Shown: positions 36,192-45,928 of the stretch, one piece after another
How the letters are laid out: the number at the start of each line of letters is the position of its first letter
Numbering within the stretch: the first letter of the stretch is position 1
Source: Actinokineospora enzanensis DSM 44649
GTDB taxonomy: Bacteria; Actinomycetota; Actinomycetes; Mycobacteriales; Pseudonocardiaceae
DNA: 64,000 nt
Direction of reading: 5' to 3'
Assembly (NCBI RefSeq): GCF_000374445.1
Contig: NZ_KB894427.1
Span: 62,001-126,000, forward strand
Translations under genes and position numbers: made by a program
Notes under the pieces: generated by a model
Told to the model about the DNA's origin: nothing
What the model saw: the letters and a program-made list of their open reading frames with translations, nothing else
Database searches by the model: none

Positions 36192-38681
36192 ATGGGTCGG
36201 CTCGCCCTCGTACTGCTCTTGCTCGCAGGCACGCTGACCGCGTTGACGGAGCCCGCGCGGGCCGCGACGGGACCCCGGCTGGCGGTGGGCGAGGTCGTCG
36301 ACATCGCGCCGGGTACCCGACCGGGTGATCACGCGCTGGACCGGCCGCCGCTGCGCGACGACCCGGGCGGGGAGCGGTTCTACTTCGTGATGCCGGACCG
36401 GTTCGCCGACGGCGACCCCGGCAACGACCGGGGCGGCTCCCCCAGCACCGATCGGCTGGTGACCGGGTTCGACCCGACCGACAAGGGCTTCTACCACGGC
36501 GGCGACCTGGCGGGGCTGCGCGCGCGGCTCGGCTACCTCAAGGGCATGGGCACCACGGCCATCTGGATGACGCCGATGTTCGCCAACAAGTGGGTGCAGG
36601 GCTCCGGCACGGACGTCTCCGCGGCCTACCACGGGTACTGGACCACCGACTTCACCCGGCTGGACCCGCACTTCGGCACCACCGACGACATGCGCGCGGT
36701 GATCGCGGACGCGCACCGGCTGGGGATGCGGGTGTTCTTCGACATCGTCGCCAACCACACCGCCGACGTGATCGACTACGCCGAACACAGCCATGAGTAC
36801 CGCAACACGCGCGACTTCCCCTACCGGGACCGGGCCGGGAGCCCGGTGGACGTCAAGGAACGGGCGGGCCGGGCGGACTTCCCGGAGATCACCGCCTTCC
36901 CCTACACGCCGGTGGTGTCGGACCCGCACGCGAAGTCCCCCGCCTGGCTGAACGACCCGACGCTCTACCACAACCGGGGCGACTCGACCTTCACCGGCGA
37001 GTCGACGGAGTACGGGGACTTCTCCGGCCTGGACGACCTGATGACGGAGAATCCGCGGGTCGTGCGCGGCATGGAGGACATCTTCACCTCGTGGATCGAC
37101 ACCCTGGACATCGACGGCTACCGGGTGGACACGGTCAAGCACGTCAACCTGGAGTTCTGGCAGGCCCTGTCGCCGTATGTGAAGGCGTACGCGCGAACGC
37201 ACGGCAAGCCCGACTTCTTCGTCTTTGGCGAGGTCTACGACGCCGACCCGACCGTCACCTCGAACTACACCACGCGCGGGCGGATGCAGGCCACACTGGA
37301 CTTCCCGTTCCGGGCAGGCGCGTTGGACCTGTTGTCCGGCAAGGGGTCCACGCACCTGGCGTCGGTCCTGCTCGACGACGACCGCTACACCGACGCGGAC
37401 TCCAACGCCTACTCGCTGCCGACGTTCCTGGGCAACCACGACATGGGCCGTCTCGCGTGGATGCTGCGCGACCGAGGCGTCCCGGAGCCGGAACTGTTGC
37501 GCAGGCTGGAACTGGGCAACGCGCTGATGTACCTGTGGCGGGGCAATCCCGTGGTGTACTACGGCGACGAGCAGGGCTTCGCCGGTGGCGGCGGGGACAA
37601 GCTCGCGCGGCAGGACATGTTCGCCAGCCGGACCCCGGAGTACGCGGCCGAGAAGTTCGTCGGCGCGGACCGGACCGGGGCGCAGGACAACTTCGACCCG
37701 GACCATCCGCTGTACCGACAGCTGGCGTCCCTGTCATCCTTTGTGGACCGTGATGGCGTGTGGCGCCGGGGCGCGCAAACGCTTCGCTACGCCCAGGGCG
37801 ACGTCCTGGCGTTCAGCCGGGCCGACGCCCGCGAGCACCTCGTGGTCGTCAACGCGGGCACCCGACCGGCCACAGTGGACATCCCGGTGTCCTCCCGCTG
37901 TTTCCACCCCGAGTTGTCCACCGCCCCCACCGCCGACCCGACCGCCCTGGACAGCGCGGGGCCGACGGCAGGCCATGATCGAACCGTACGGGTGACCGTG
38001 CCGCCACTGTCCCTGACCGCCTACCGCGCCGACGACCGGCTTGACACGAGCGCGCCCGCCCCGACCCTGGCGCTCCCGCCCACCGGGACCGTGCTGGACA
38101 ACCGGGTCGAACTGCGCGCCGACGGGGTGACCTCGGCCTTCGCCCGGGTGAGCTTCGCCGCCCGGGTCGAAGGCCGTCGGGAGTGGACCCCGCTGGGCAC
38201 CGACGACGCGGCGCCGTACCGGGTGTTCGCCGACGTGGCCGGACTTCCGGGAGCGGCGGCGGGCAAACGGGTCGAGCTCCGGGCGGTCGCCGACGACGGG
38301 TCCCGGCTGGGCGCGGACGGCGCGGCGATGACGCTGGTGACCGCCCCGCCGCTGCCGCCGTCCCCGGAGTGGCTGGTCGTCCACTACAACCGCCCGGCGG
38401 GCGACTACGCGGGCTGGGGCCTGCACGTGTGGGGTGATGTGGAGTCGCCGACGTCGTGGCAGTCGCCGCTGCCGCTGGCAGGCGAGACACCATACGGACG
38501 GGTGGCGTCGATCCGGCTGCTGCCCGGCGCGCACCAGGTCGGCTTCGTCGTCCACCAGGGCGACACCAAGGACGGTGGCGACCGGCTGGTGAACCCGGTC
38601 GAGCACGCCGAGGTATGGCTCCGCCAGGGCGATGACACCGTCCACACCAGTGAACCTTCGACCACTCCCGGCGGCCGATAG
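36192..38681 (+). CDS. Secreted GH13 alpha-amylase/pullulanase-type enzyme with CBM41-like domain
   Basis: 829 residues from ATG at 36192. Signal peptide to about residue 25. The GH13 motifs are complete: DIVANHT (184-190), YRVDTVKH with nucleophile Asp313, acid/base Glu347 in FGEVYD, and GNHD (about 414-417). The middle domain is beta-rich. The last 100 residues (WLVVHYNRPAGDYAGWGLHV, GAHQVGFVVHQGDTKD) match the pullulanase-associated CBM41 domain, so starch- or glycogen-type alpha-glucans are the likely substrate. The alpha-glucoside-like ABC importer at 24.8 kb could take up products, but there is no direct link. Confidence 0.9.
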   Translation: MGRLALVLLLLAGTLTALTEPARAATGPRLAVGEVVDIAPGTRPGDHALDRPPLRDDPGGERFYFVMPDRFADGDPGNDRGGSPSTDRLVTGFDPTDKGFYHGGDLAGLRARLGYLKGMGTTAIWMTPMFANKWVQGSGTDVSAAYHGYWTTDFTRLDPHFGTTDDMRAVIADAHRLGMRVFFDIVANHTADVIDYAEHSHEYRNTRDFPYRDRAGSPVDVKERAGRADFPEITAFPYTPVVSDPHAKSPAWLNDPTLYHNRGDSTFTGESTEYGDFSGLDDLMTENPRVVRGMEDIFTSWIDTLDIDGYRVDTVKHVNLEFWQALSPYVKAYARTHGKPDFFVFGEVYDADPTVTSNYTTRGRMQATLDFPFRAGALDLLSGKGSTHLASVLLDDDRYTDADSNAYSLPTFLGNHDMGRLAWMLRDRGVPEPELLRRLELGNALMYLWRGNPVVYYGDEQGFAGGGGDKLARQDMFASRTPEYAAEKFVGADRTGAQDNFDPDHPLYRQLASLSSFVDRDGVWRRGAQTLRYAQGDVLAFSRADAREHLVVVNAGTRPATVDIPVSSRCFHPELSTAPTADPTALDSAGPTAGHDRTVRVTVPPLSLTAYRADDRLDTSAPAPTLALPPTGTVLDNRVELRADGVTSAFARVSFAARVEGRREWTPLGTDDAAPYRVFADVAGLPGAAAGKRVELRAVADDGSRLGADGAAMTLVTAPPLPPSPEWLVVHYNRPAGDYAGWGLHVWGDVESPTSWQSPLPLAGETPYGRVASIRLLPGAHQVGFVVHQGDTKDGGDRLVNPVEHAEVWLRQGDDTVHTSEPSTTPGGR

Positions 38682-38784
38682 CGGACGGCTCGGTCTCTTT
38701 CGTGCCACCACCCCATCGAGGTGTGGCAACCCCGGGAAACGGGTACTTCCGCTGGCGCGCACCCGAAACGAGGAGCCCCAGCAG

Positions 38785-39102
38785 GTGAAGACCGATCCCC
38801 ACGCACTGGCCATCACACGTCTCGGCGACGGCGCGCTGGCCCTGAGCGGCGAGCTGGACTACACGACCGCCCCGGAGCTCACCGCCGCCGTCGCCGCGCT
38901 GCCGCTCGTCGACGGCGCCACCCTCACCCTCGACCTGGGCGAGCTGGCCTTCTGCGACTCCAGCGGCCTGTCCGCACTGCTCGCCGCATACAAGCGGATG
39001 GTCGGCCTGGGCGGCAGATTGTCGGTCTCCGCGCTCGACCCCAACCTTGAGCGCGTGTTCGCCATCACCGGCCTGTCCGACATGTTCGCCCCCGGACACT
39101 GA
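38785..39102 (+). CDS. STAS-domain anti-anti-sigma factor
   Basis: 105 residues from GTG at 38785. A single STAS domain with the phosphorylatable serine in FCDSSGLSALLAAYKR, as in SpoIIAA/RsbV-type proteins that bind an anti-sigma kinase when unphosphorylated. No kinase or sigma factor gene is adjacent, so the partner lies elsewhere. The PP2C phosphatase at 43.7 kb could be related, but that is only proximity. Confidence 0.85.
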   Translation: MKTDPHALAITRLGDGALALSGELDYTTAPELTAAVAALPLVDGATLTLDLGELAFCDSSGLSALLAAYKRMVGLGGRLSVSALDPNLERVFAITGLSDMFAPGH

Positions 39103-39276
39103 CCGCGCACGTCGTTCACACCCAGGGTGACCAGGGCTGACGTGGCCGCGCGTCCGATCATGGCAGGCTACCGATTCGTTATCCGCGAGAGTGCCGACTA
39201 AATCACGAAAATTCCGGACAATACGGATGTATCGACCGGGTGAACGGCCGGTGTCGCGCACGTCGCACTGGACATC

Positions 39277-39320
39277 TGAAGCGAGGCTTACCTAACGTTT
39301 GCCAGGTAAGGCTGACCGAA
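39277..39320. promoter_or_regulatory. Tandem iron boxes (DtxR/IdeR type) upstream of efeUOB
   Basis: Two 19-bp windows, 39277-39295 and 39302-39320, each agree at 14 of 19 positions with TTAGGTTAGGCTAACCTAA. The cores are AGGCTTACCTAA and AGGTAAGGCTGACC, with centres 25 bp apart. Their place just upstream of efeU predicts repression by iron-loaded IdeR/DmdR. Confidence 0.75.
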
Positions 39321-39337
39321 CTCGCGAGAGGGTGACC

Positions 39338-40186
39338 GTGGAATACGTGTTCAGCAGCGCGCTGATCGGGCTCCGGGAGGGCCTGGAGGCGACGCTGGTG
39401 GTCACCATCCTGCTCGCCTACCTGGTCAAGACCGGCCGCCGGGAGTCCCTCCGCTGGGTCTGGGCCGGGGTGGCCGCCGCGGTGGTGCTGTCCGTCGCAG
39501 TCGGCGCGCTGATCACCTACACCAGCGCGACGCTGGACTGGAAGGCGCAGGAGACCTTCGGCGGCGCGATGTCGCTGGTCGCGGTCGCGTTCGTGACCGG
39601 CATGATCTTCTGGATGCGCGGCACCGCCCGCAAGATCAGCGGCGAGCTGCGCGGCAAGCTGTCCGACGCGATCGCCATCGGCCCGCTCGCCGTGGTCGTG
39701 GTCGCCTTCCTGTCGGTCGGCCGCGAGGGCCTGGAGACCGCCGTCTTCTTCTACGCGACCACCGAGTCCGCGCACGAGAACCTCGGCCCGCTGGTCGGCT
39801 TCCTGATCGGCATCGTGCTGGCGGTGGCGCTGGGCTGGGCCATGTACCGGGGCGCGGTGAAGATCAACCTGACCCGGTTCTTCACCGTCACCGGCGTGCT
39901 GCTCGTCTTCATCGCCGCGGGCGTGCTCGGCTACGGGCTGCACGACCTGCAGGAGGGCGGCGTGCTGCCCGGCCTGGACGCGCTGGCCTTCGACCTGTCC
40001 GGCCCGATGCCCGAGGACTCCTGGTACGGCGCCCTGCTCAAGGGGATCTTCAACTACTCCGCGCAGACCACCAAGCTGCAGGGCTACGCCTGGCTCGGCT
40101 ACGTGGTGGTCGTGCTCACGCTCTTCCTCTGGCCCGCGCGCAAGCCCGCGGCCAGGCCCGCCACCGTCCAAGGAGTACAGCAGTGA
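39338..40186 (+). CDS. efeU: Iron permease EfeU
   Basis: 282 residues from GTG at 39338 (GAGAGG 6 nt upstream; GTG at 39332 is also possible). Seven membrane helices with two iron-binding REGLE motifs (GLREGLEATLVV, GREGLETAVFFY), as in the Ftr1/EfeU family. It imports ferric iron after EfeB oxidation. Coupled to efeO by a 4-bp overlap. Confidence 0.93.
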   Translation: MEYVFSSALIGLREGLEATLVVTILLAYLVKTGRRESLRWVWAGVAAAVVLSVAVGALITYTSATLDWKAQETFGGAMSLVAVAFVTGMIFWMRGTARKISGELRGKLSDAIAIGPLAVVVVAFLSVGREGLETAVFFYATTESAHENLGPLVGFLIGIVLAVALGWAMYRGAVKINLTRFFTVTGVLLVFIAAGVLGYGLHDLQEGGVLPGLDALAFDLSGPMPEDSWYGALLKGIFNYSAQTTKLQGYAWLGYVVVVLTLFLWPARKPAARPATVQGVQQ

Positions 40187-41334
40187 CCGCAGTGACCGCC
40201 CGCGCGTGCCTCGCGGGACTGGCGACCCTCTCGCTGGCCGCCCTCGCCGCCTGCGGCAGCGGCGACAAGGCCGACACCGCCCAGGCCGCCGCGGGCGGAC
40301 CCATCGCGGTCGAGGCCAAGGACGACAGCTGCGGCGTGGGCCGCGCCGAGGCGGACGCGGGCAAGATCACCTTCGAGGTGAGCAACAAGGGCACCCGGGT
40401 CACCGAGTTCTACCTGTACGCCGAGGGCGACCGGATCATGGGCGAGGTCGAGAACATCACCCCCGGCCTGACCCGAAAGCTGATCGTCGAGGTCCCCGAC
40501 GGCGGCAAGTACCAGACCTCCTGCCGCCCCGGCATGACCGGCGACGGCATCCGCGCGGACTTCACCGTCAAGGGCAGCGCCACCCGGCAGGTCGACGCCG
40601 ACACCAGGCTGGCCGAGGCCACCGCGGGCTACCAGCGCTACGTCAACGACCAGGTCGAGCCGTTGCAGACCAAGACCGGCGAGTTCGTGGCCGCGGTCAA
40701 GGCGGGCAAGGTCGACGAGGCCAAGAAGCTGTACCCGGTCGCGCGCACCTACTGGGAGCGGATCGAGCCGGTCGCGGAGAGCTTCGGCGACCTCGACCCG
40801 CGGGTCGACGCGCGCGAGGCGGACCTGGAGCCCGGCCAGGAGTTCAGCGGCTTCCACCGGCTGGAGAAGGACCTGTGGGTCACCGGCCTGCAGGCGGACA
40901 GCGGCAAGATCGCCGACCAGCTGCAGACCGACGTCACCGAGATCGTCACCCGCGCCAAGACCGTGCAGCTGACCCCGTTGCAGCTGGCCAACGGCGCCAA
41001 GGAGCTGCTCGACGAGGTGGCCACCGGCAAGATCACCGGCGAGGAGGACACCTTCTCGCACACCGACCTGTGGGACTTCCAGGCCAACGTGGAGGGCTCC
41101 CAGGCCGCCGTCGCCGCGCTGCGGCCGGTCGTCCAGGAGCGCGACGCCGCCCTGGCCAAGACCATCGACGACCGCTTCGCCGCGGTGACCCGCCTGCTGG
41201 ACGAGCAGCGCACCGCCGACGGCTTCAAGCTCTACACCGACCTGTCCCAGGACCAGGTCAAGGCCTTCGCCGAGGCCGTCGACGCGCTGGGCGAGCCGAT
41301 CAGCAAGGTGGCCGAGGTGGTGGCCCAGAAGTGA
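40183..41334 (+). CDS. efeO: Iron-binding lipoprotein EfeO
   Basis: 383 residues from GTG at 40183. Lipobox LAAC (Cys24). An N-terminal cupredoxin-like domain (ITFEVSNKGTRVTEFYLYAE, with Cys-containing DDSCGVG and TSCRPGM) precedes a C-terminal M75 peptidase/imelysin-like domain with the HRLEKDLW iron site. It hands iron to EfeU at the membrane face. Confidence 0.93.
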   Translation: MTAVTARACLAGLATLSLAALAACGSGDKADTAQAAAGGPIAVEAKDDSCGVGRAEADAGKITFEVSNKGTRVTEFYLYAEGDRIMGEVENITPGLTRKLIVEVPDGGKYQTSCRPGMTGDGIRADFTVKGSATRQVDADTRLAEATAGYQRYVNDQVEPLQTKTGEFVAAVKAGKVDEAKKLYPVARTYWERIEPVAESFGDLDPRVDAREADLEPGQEFSGFHRLEKDLWVTGLQADSGKIADQLQTDVTEIVTRAKTVQLTPLQLANGAKELLDEVATGKITGEEDTFSHTDLWDFQANVEGSQAAVAALRPVVQERDAALAKTIDDRFAAVTRLLDEQRTADGFKLYTDLSQDQVKAFAEAVDALGEPISKVAEVVAQK

Positions 41335-42572
41335 CGATCTCCCGACGCGGTCTCATCGGCCTGGCGGGCGCGGGCATCGCGGTCGCCGGGGTGGGCACGG
41401 CCGCGGGGGTACTGGCCGCGGGCGACCAACCCGCCCCGGCCCCCCGCGCCGACACCGCCACCCCCGTCCCCTTCCGCGGCGACCACCAGGCGGGCATCAT
41501 CACCCCCGCCCAGGACCGCATGCACTTCGTCGCCTTCGACGTGACCACCCGGGACCGCGCGGACCTGATCGACCTCCTGAAGGACTGGACGGCGGCCGCC
41601 GAACGCATGACCGCGGGCCACGAGGCGACCGAGGGCGGCGCGGTCGGCGGTGTCGCGGAGGCACCGCCGTCGGACACCGGGGAGGCACTGGACCTGCCCG
41701 CGTCGGCCCTGACGCTGACGATCGGCTTCGGACCGTCCCTGTTCGACGACCGCTTCGGCCTGGCCGCGCGACGGCCGGAGGCGTTGGTCGACCTGCCGCA
41801 CTTCCCCGGGGATGACCTGGACCCCAAGCGAAGCGGCGGCGACATCTGCGTCCAGGCGTGCGCGAACGACCCGCAGGTGGCCGTGCACGCGATCCGGAAC
41901 CTGGCGCGGATCGGGTTCGGGAAGGTGGCCGTGCGGTGGTCCCAGCTCGGGTTCGGTCGGACCTCGTCCACGTCCACCGCGCAGGCGACGCCCCGGAACC
42001 TGTTCGGGTTCAAGGACGGGACGAACAACCTGAAGGCCGAGGATCCTGCAGGCCTGCAGGATCACGTGTGGGTGGCCGACGGTCCCGAGTGGATGGTCGG
42101 GGGCAGTTACCTGGTCGCACGGCGGATCCGGATGCACATCGAGATCTGGGACCGGACCTCACTGCGGGAGCAGGAGGAGGTCGTGGGACGGGCCAAGGGA
42201 ACCGGGGCGCCGTTGGGGCAGGACGCCGAGTTCGACGCGGTGGACCTGCATGTCCGGGGCGCGGGCGGGGTGCCGTTGATCCCCGAGGACTCGCACATCC
42301 GGTTGGCCTCCGCGGAGAACCTCGGCGGGGTCCGGATCCTGCGGCGGGGTTACAACTTCACGGACGGGTCGGACGGGTTCGGACATCTGGACGCCGGGTT
42401 GTTCTTCGTCTGCTTCAACAAGGACACCCGGAAGCAGTTCGTGCCCATGCAGACGGCGTTGTCGGGCAAGGATCGGATGATGGAGTACCTGGAGCACACC
42501 GGGTCTGGCCACTTCGCCTGCCCGCCCGGCCTGAGGCCCGGGGCGTACTGGGGCGAGTCCCTGTTCGCTTGA
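41331..42572 (+). CDS. efeB: Deferrochelatase/Dyp-type peroxidase EfeB
   Basis: 413 residues from GTG at 41331. Tat signal (SRRGLIGLAGAG). The Dyp signature GFKDGTNN (about residues 225-232) and the proximal haem region (RRGYNFTDG) are conserved, and the length is normal. Secreted haem enzyme, thought to oxidise ferrous iron or free iron from haem for uptake by EfeUO. Last gene of the operon. Confidence 0.93.
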   Translation: MTISRRGLIGLAGAGIAVAGVGTAAGVLAAGDQPAPAPRADTATPVPFRGDHQAGIITPAQDRMHFVAFDVTTRDRADLIDLLKDWTAAAERMTAGHEATEGGAVGGVAEAPPSDTGEALDLPASALTLTIGFGPSLFDDRFGLAARRPEALVDLPHFPGDDLDPKRSGGDICVQACANDPQVAVHAIRNLARIGFGKVAVRWSQLGFGRTSSTSTAQATPRNLFGFKDGTNNLKAEDPAGLQDHVWVADGPEWMVGGSYLVARRIRMHIEIWDRTSLREQEEVVGRAKGTGAPLGQDAEFDAVDLHVRGAGGVPLIPEDSHIRLASAENLGGVRILRRGYNFTDGSDGFGHLDAGLFFVCFNKDTRKQFVPMQTALSGKDRMMEYLEHTGSGHFACPPGLRPGAYWGESLFA

Positions 42573-42580
42573 CGGCCGTA

Positions 42581-42614
42581 CCGGCTGCCGATCCCAGGCC
42601 GAGTCGGCAGCCGG
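42581..42614. terminator. Terminator between efeB and spermidine-synthase-like gene
   Basis: CCGGCTGCCGA and TCGGCAGCCGG form a perfect 11-bp stem with a 12-nt loop between two convergent genes that are 43 bp apart. Confidence 0.7.
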
Positions 42615-42615
42615 A

Positions 42616-43464
42616 TCAGAACGAGTCGGTGGGGGGTACAGGCACGTCCACTCCCTCCACATCCGTCAGCACCCGAGCAGGCCCCACCAACGCCCGCAGC
42701 TCCGCCGCCATCACGCACCGCGAAGGAAACACCGCCGCGGCAGCCCGTGCGGCCACCTCCGCCACCGGCAGCTCCACCGCCGACGCGGCCAGCACGATGT
42801 TCCCGAACCGCCGTCCCTTCAGCACCCCGGGCTCGGCCACCAACATCACCACCCCGAACACCGCCGACAACGTGGCCACCGCGCGAGCGGCGAACCGCAA
42901 CCCTGGCCCATCCGAGAGGTTGGCCAGATAGACCCCGTTCCCCCGCAGGACCCGCGACAGGTCCCGAGTCGACTCCACACTGAACAACCCCCCGGACAAC
43001 ACCCCCTTCTCGTACGCGTCCACCACCACGAGATCCACGGACGCGTCCGCCACCGACCGGGTCAGCGCGCGCCCGTCCCCCACCTGCAACGTCATCCCCG
43101 GCACCGCGTCCACCCCGAACTGCTCCCGCACCAACGAGACCAGCAACGGGTCCGCGTCCACCACGGTCTGCGCGGACCCGCGCCGGGTCACCGCGATGTA
43201 GTGCGGCAGGGTGCAGGCACCGCCCCCGATGTGCAGGGCGTCCACGGCGGCACCGGCGGGCCACGCGCAGTCCACGACATCGGCGATCCGCCGGACGTAG
43301 TCGAACTCCAGGTGCGTCGGGTCCGCGAGATCCACATAGGACTGCGCCACCCCGTCCACACTGAGCAGCCAGCCGTCCGACCGGTCGAGGTCGCGCAGCA
43401 CCTCGGCCGTGCCGAACCGGACCGGGAACCGCCCCTGCCTGGGGCGCGCCTCGCCATCACACAC
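42616..43464 (-). CDS. Spermidine-synthase-like methyltransferase-fold protein
   Basis: 282 residues from GTG at 43464; there is no strong ribosome binding site, so the start is uncertain. The sequence has the beta-hairpin N-domain (LLSVDGVAQSYVDLADPTHL), the nucleotide fold with ALHIGGGACTLPHYIA, DADPLLVSLV and the VDLVVVDAYEKG strand. These match polyamine-synthase-like proteins. Many actinobacterial members lack proven aminopropyltransferase activity, so the substrate is unknown. Confidence 0.78.
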   Translation of the reverse strand: MCDGEARPRQGRFPVRFGTAEVLRDLDRSDGWLLSVDGVAQSYVDLADPTHLEFDYVRRIADVVDCAWPAGAAVDALHIGGGACTLPHYIAVTRRGSAQTVVDADPLLVSLVREQFGVDAVPGMTLQVGDGRALTRSVADASVDLVVVDAYEKGVLSGGLFSVESTRDLSRVLRGNGVYLANLSDGPGLRFAARAVATLSAVFGVVMLVAEPGVLKGRRFGNIVLAASAVELPVAEVAARAAAAVFPSRCVMAAELRALVGPARVLTDVEGVDVPVPPTDSF

Positions 43465-43673
43465 GGGCACAGGAGACCACGTTGGCGCGGAAAAGGCACG
43501 CGCGGGTCGCTCCACAGGCGCGCCGCCACAGGCGAGTACGGCTCGTCGACGCCCTTCCCGGTCGGACCGGTCCCGGGAGCGATCCCGCACGACGGGCCGG
43601 TGACCAGACGTGGTGGACGGGCATCGGAGTCCCGGACGGTCGGGAGTCGCCTGCGTGGACGCACGGGCAGGGC

Positions 43674-44486
43674 TCAGCCTGCCGCCTCTCCCGGAATGCT
43701 CGCCGCGATCACCGCGACGGTGACGTTGTCGTGGCCGCCCGCGGCCAGCGCGCTGTCGAGCAGGGTCCTGGCCGTGTCCGCCGGGGTGCCCTGGTGGTCG
43801 ACGGGGGCGATCAGGCCCGCGTCGAGGTAGCGGGACAGGCCGTCGCTGCACAGGACCACCAGGCCGGGGCCGTCCGGGACGAACCGGTGCACGTGCGGGG
43901 GCGCGTCGCCCGCGTCGGCGCCGAGCCAGCGCGCCAGGGCGTGGGCGGCGGGGTCGGACAGGCGCGGGTCGTCCGGGGTGGCGCCGTCGGCGAGGAGTCC
44001 GCCCGCGGGCGTGTCGTCGACGGTGAGTCTGCGCGTGCCCGTGGGGTCCGCCCAGTACGCGGGGCTGTCGCCGACCCAGCCGACGGTGACGCCGGTGTCG
44101 TCCACCAACGCGGACACGTACGTGCAGCCCGGCGGGTCGTCCGGGTCGGGCGCGGTCACGGCGGCCGCGACCTCGGCGGCGGCGACCATGCCCGCGGTGA
44201 TCGCGGCGACCGGCTCCTCCCCGCGCGCGACAGCGGCGAGCAGCGTCCGCAAACCCGCCTCGGCGGCCACGGCGGCAGCGACACCCGAGCCCGGGGAGGA
44301 CGCCACACCGTCGCACACCACGGCCGCGGCGGCGGGACCGAGCGTGCCGACGGCGATCGCGTCCTCGTTGTGGTCGCGGTGCCCACCGGGGTCGGTGATC
44401 CCGGCGACGACGTCCAGGTCGAGCAGGCCTGGGGTGTCGGTGAACAGCATGCCTGCGCACTGCCCGCGGGGTTCCGTGGCGGCCAT
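43674..44486 (-). CDS. PP2C-family Ser/Thr protein phosphatase
   Basis: 270 residues from ATG at 44486 (ATG at 44450 possible). The metal-binding motifs of PP2C phosphatases are intact: GHRDHNEDAIAVG, VVCDGVASSP, VGWVGDSPAY, LCSDGLSRYL and GGHDNVTVAVI. Soluble, without extra domains. It may reverse Ser/Thr kinase signalling or act on a STAS protein. The 209 bases between it and the neighbouring minus-strand gene hold nothing I can support. Confidence 0.9.
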   Translation of the reverse strand: MAATEPRGQCAGMLFTDTPGLLDLDVVAGITDPGGHRDHNEDAIAVGTLGPAAAAVVCDGVASSPGSGVAAAVAAEAGLRTLLAAVARGEEPVAAITAGMVAAAEVAAAVTAPDPDDPPGCTYVSALVDDTGVTVGWVGDSPAYWADPTGTRRLTVDDTPAGGLLADGATPDDPRLSDPAAHALARWLGADAGDAPPHVHRFVPDGPGLVVLCSDGLSRYLDAGLIAPVDHQGTPADTARTLLDSALAAGGHDNVTVAVIAASIPGEAAG

Positions 44487-44753
44487 GTCAGACCATCGCC
44501 CCGGGACGGCGCTCGCCGACCCGGTCGACCAGCCGGGAACGCGCGCCGCGATCCCCGGAACGGACGGACGACACGCCGGACTCCCTCCCCGGTGCGCTTT
44601 CCCCTACCCCTGGGTGATCGTTCGATCACCAGGACGGCGTTAGCGGAACATGCCCGTCATCACTCGAACGGTGACTTTTCGGGGATCGCGACGAATTCTC
44701 GCCAGGATTCGACCGGTTCGGGTGGTGAACGCTTTTCGGAGACGCGCGAAACG

Positions 44754-44804
44754 CCACCGGCCCGCGCGCGCCCGCTGGATTCGCGGGGGCGGGCGGGCCG
44801 GTGG
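44754..44804 (-). terminator. Terminator downstream of lsr2
   Basis: CCACCGGCCCGC and GCGGGCCGGTGG form a perfect 12-bp stem around a G/C-rich loop, with TTT following on the minus strand. A second perfect dyad, GGTGATCG-TT-CGATCACC, lies at 44613-44630 on the PP2C side of the gap; the rest of 44487-44874 is non-coding. Confidence 0.6.
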
Positions 44805-44874
44805 GTACGTCCGGGTGATTCGACCGCGCGCGGCCGGTCGGTGCGAGACCGACCGGAATCGGCGGCCGAATGGC

Positions 44875-45288
44875 TCAGCCGGAGAAGGCCGCCTTGCGGG
44901 CCTTGCTCGCGCGCCTCGGCTTCGCCGGGGCGGGCTCGGGCTCCGGCTCGGCGTGCGCGGTCTCGAACGCCTCGACCACGGCCGAGGGAATGCGACCACG
45001 CTCGGAGATGTCGTGGCCATTGCGCCGAGCCCATTCCCGGATGGCCTTGGTCTGCTCCTTGCTGCGGGCCTCCGACTGCCGGGCCGGGGCCGACCGCTTG
45101 ATCCGGCCGCCGGTGCGCCGCGCAGCGGCCACGAAGTCGGCCAGGTCGGCGCGCAGCCGCTCGGCATTGGTCTCGGTCAGGTCGATCTCGTAGGTCACGC
45201 CGTCCAGGCTGAACTCGACCGACCGGATGTCTTCGCCGGTCGAACCGTCGAGGTCGTCGTAGAGCTGGACGATGGTCTTCTGAGCCAT
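44875..45288 (-). CDS. lsr2: Nucleoid-associated protein Lsr2
   Basis: 137 residues from ATG at 45288, with GAGG upstream. The N-terminal dimerisation domain ([39 protein letters not shown]) and the C-terminal DNA-binding domain ([20 protein letters not shown]) with the RGR minor-groove hook are intact. Lsr2 coats A/T-rich and foreign DNA and silences it. An extra 35-residue acidic/basic tail ([20 protein letters not shown]) extends the usual ~110-residue protein. Confidence 0.93.
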   Translation of the reverse strand: MAQKTIVQLYDDLDGSTGEDIRSVEFSLDGVTYEIDLTETNAERLRADLADFVAAARRTGGRIKRSAPARQSEARSKEQTKAIREWARRNGHDISERGRIPSAVVEAFETAHAEPEPEPAPAKPRRASKARKAAFSG

Positions 45289-45522
45289 GCGGCACCTCAT
45301 TGCACAACGGGTTGCGTGAATTGCTGGTTGGCGTGGAAGTTAGCAGCCCGAAGCACCACTCGCGGAGCGACCCGGCCGGTGTCCACTCCGGAAATCCCGG
45401 CCGCGGGCCGGTCGAGGCTCCGATGTGGACCCCGGTCGGGCGTCACGTCTGCCGGTCACGCCCACCGGCCACCAGTATCGGCGCACCGGCGCGAACCCGC
45501 TGTGTGTGAACCAGCTCTCGAC

Positions 45523-45586
45523 TTGTCCGACGGTGTGGTTGTCCCACGTTGTAGTAGTCCCACGGTGTAAGTGTCCCGATGGCGCG
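45523..45586 (+). repeat. 16-bp tandem repeat upstream of pcaL-like gene
   Basis: Three full units (TTGTCCGACGGTGTGG, TTGTCCCACGTTGTAG, TAGTCCCACGGTGTAA) and a fourth partial unit follow without gaps. Each shares GTCC-x-ACG-x-TGT. It lies 343-406 bp before the fused lactonase-decarboxylase gene, in a 640-bp region (45289-45928) where I see no gene. Possible regulatory array or slippage product. Confidence 0.6.
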
Positions 45587-45928
45587 AGGACAACACGTCG
45601 AACTGCGCGATGTCCCGGCACAGGACGGACAAACCAGCAGATCGATCGCATTCACACGCACCGGCCCCCTGGGAAACGCGCCGGAAAACCGGAGACGCGG
45701 CAGCGGAAAGGCCGCGCCGGACCGTGATCACCACTCTGTGTTCCGTATCGCGTACGTATCGCGATCGTGTCAGCCGGTCCCGGCACACCACGCGATGGGA
45801 CCACCCGCCGCCCGCTCGTTCCCCACCGATCGCGGGCACGGGTCGGGGCACCGGAAGGAACCGGTCCGCGCCTGGGAAACGCATTCACGTAGCGTTCGGG
45901 GAAAGAGCGCGACCAATCGGGAGGGCCG

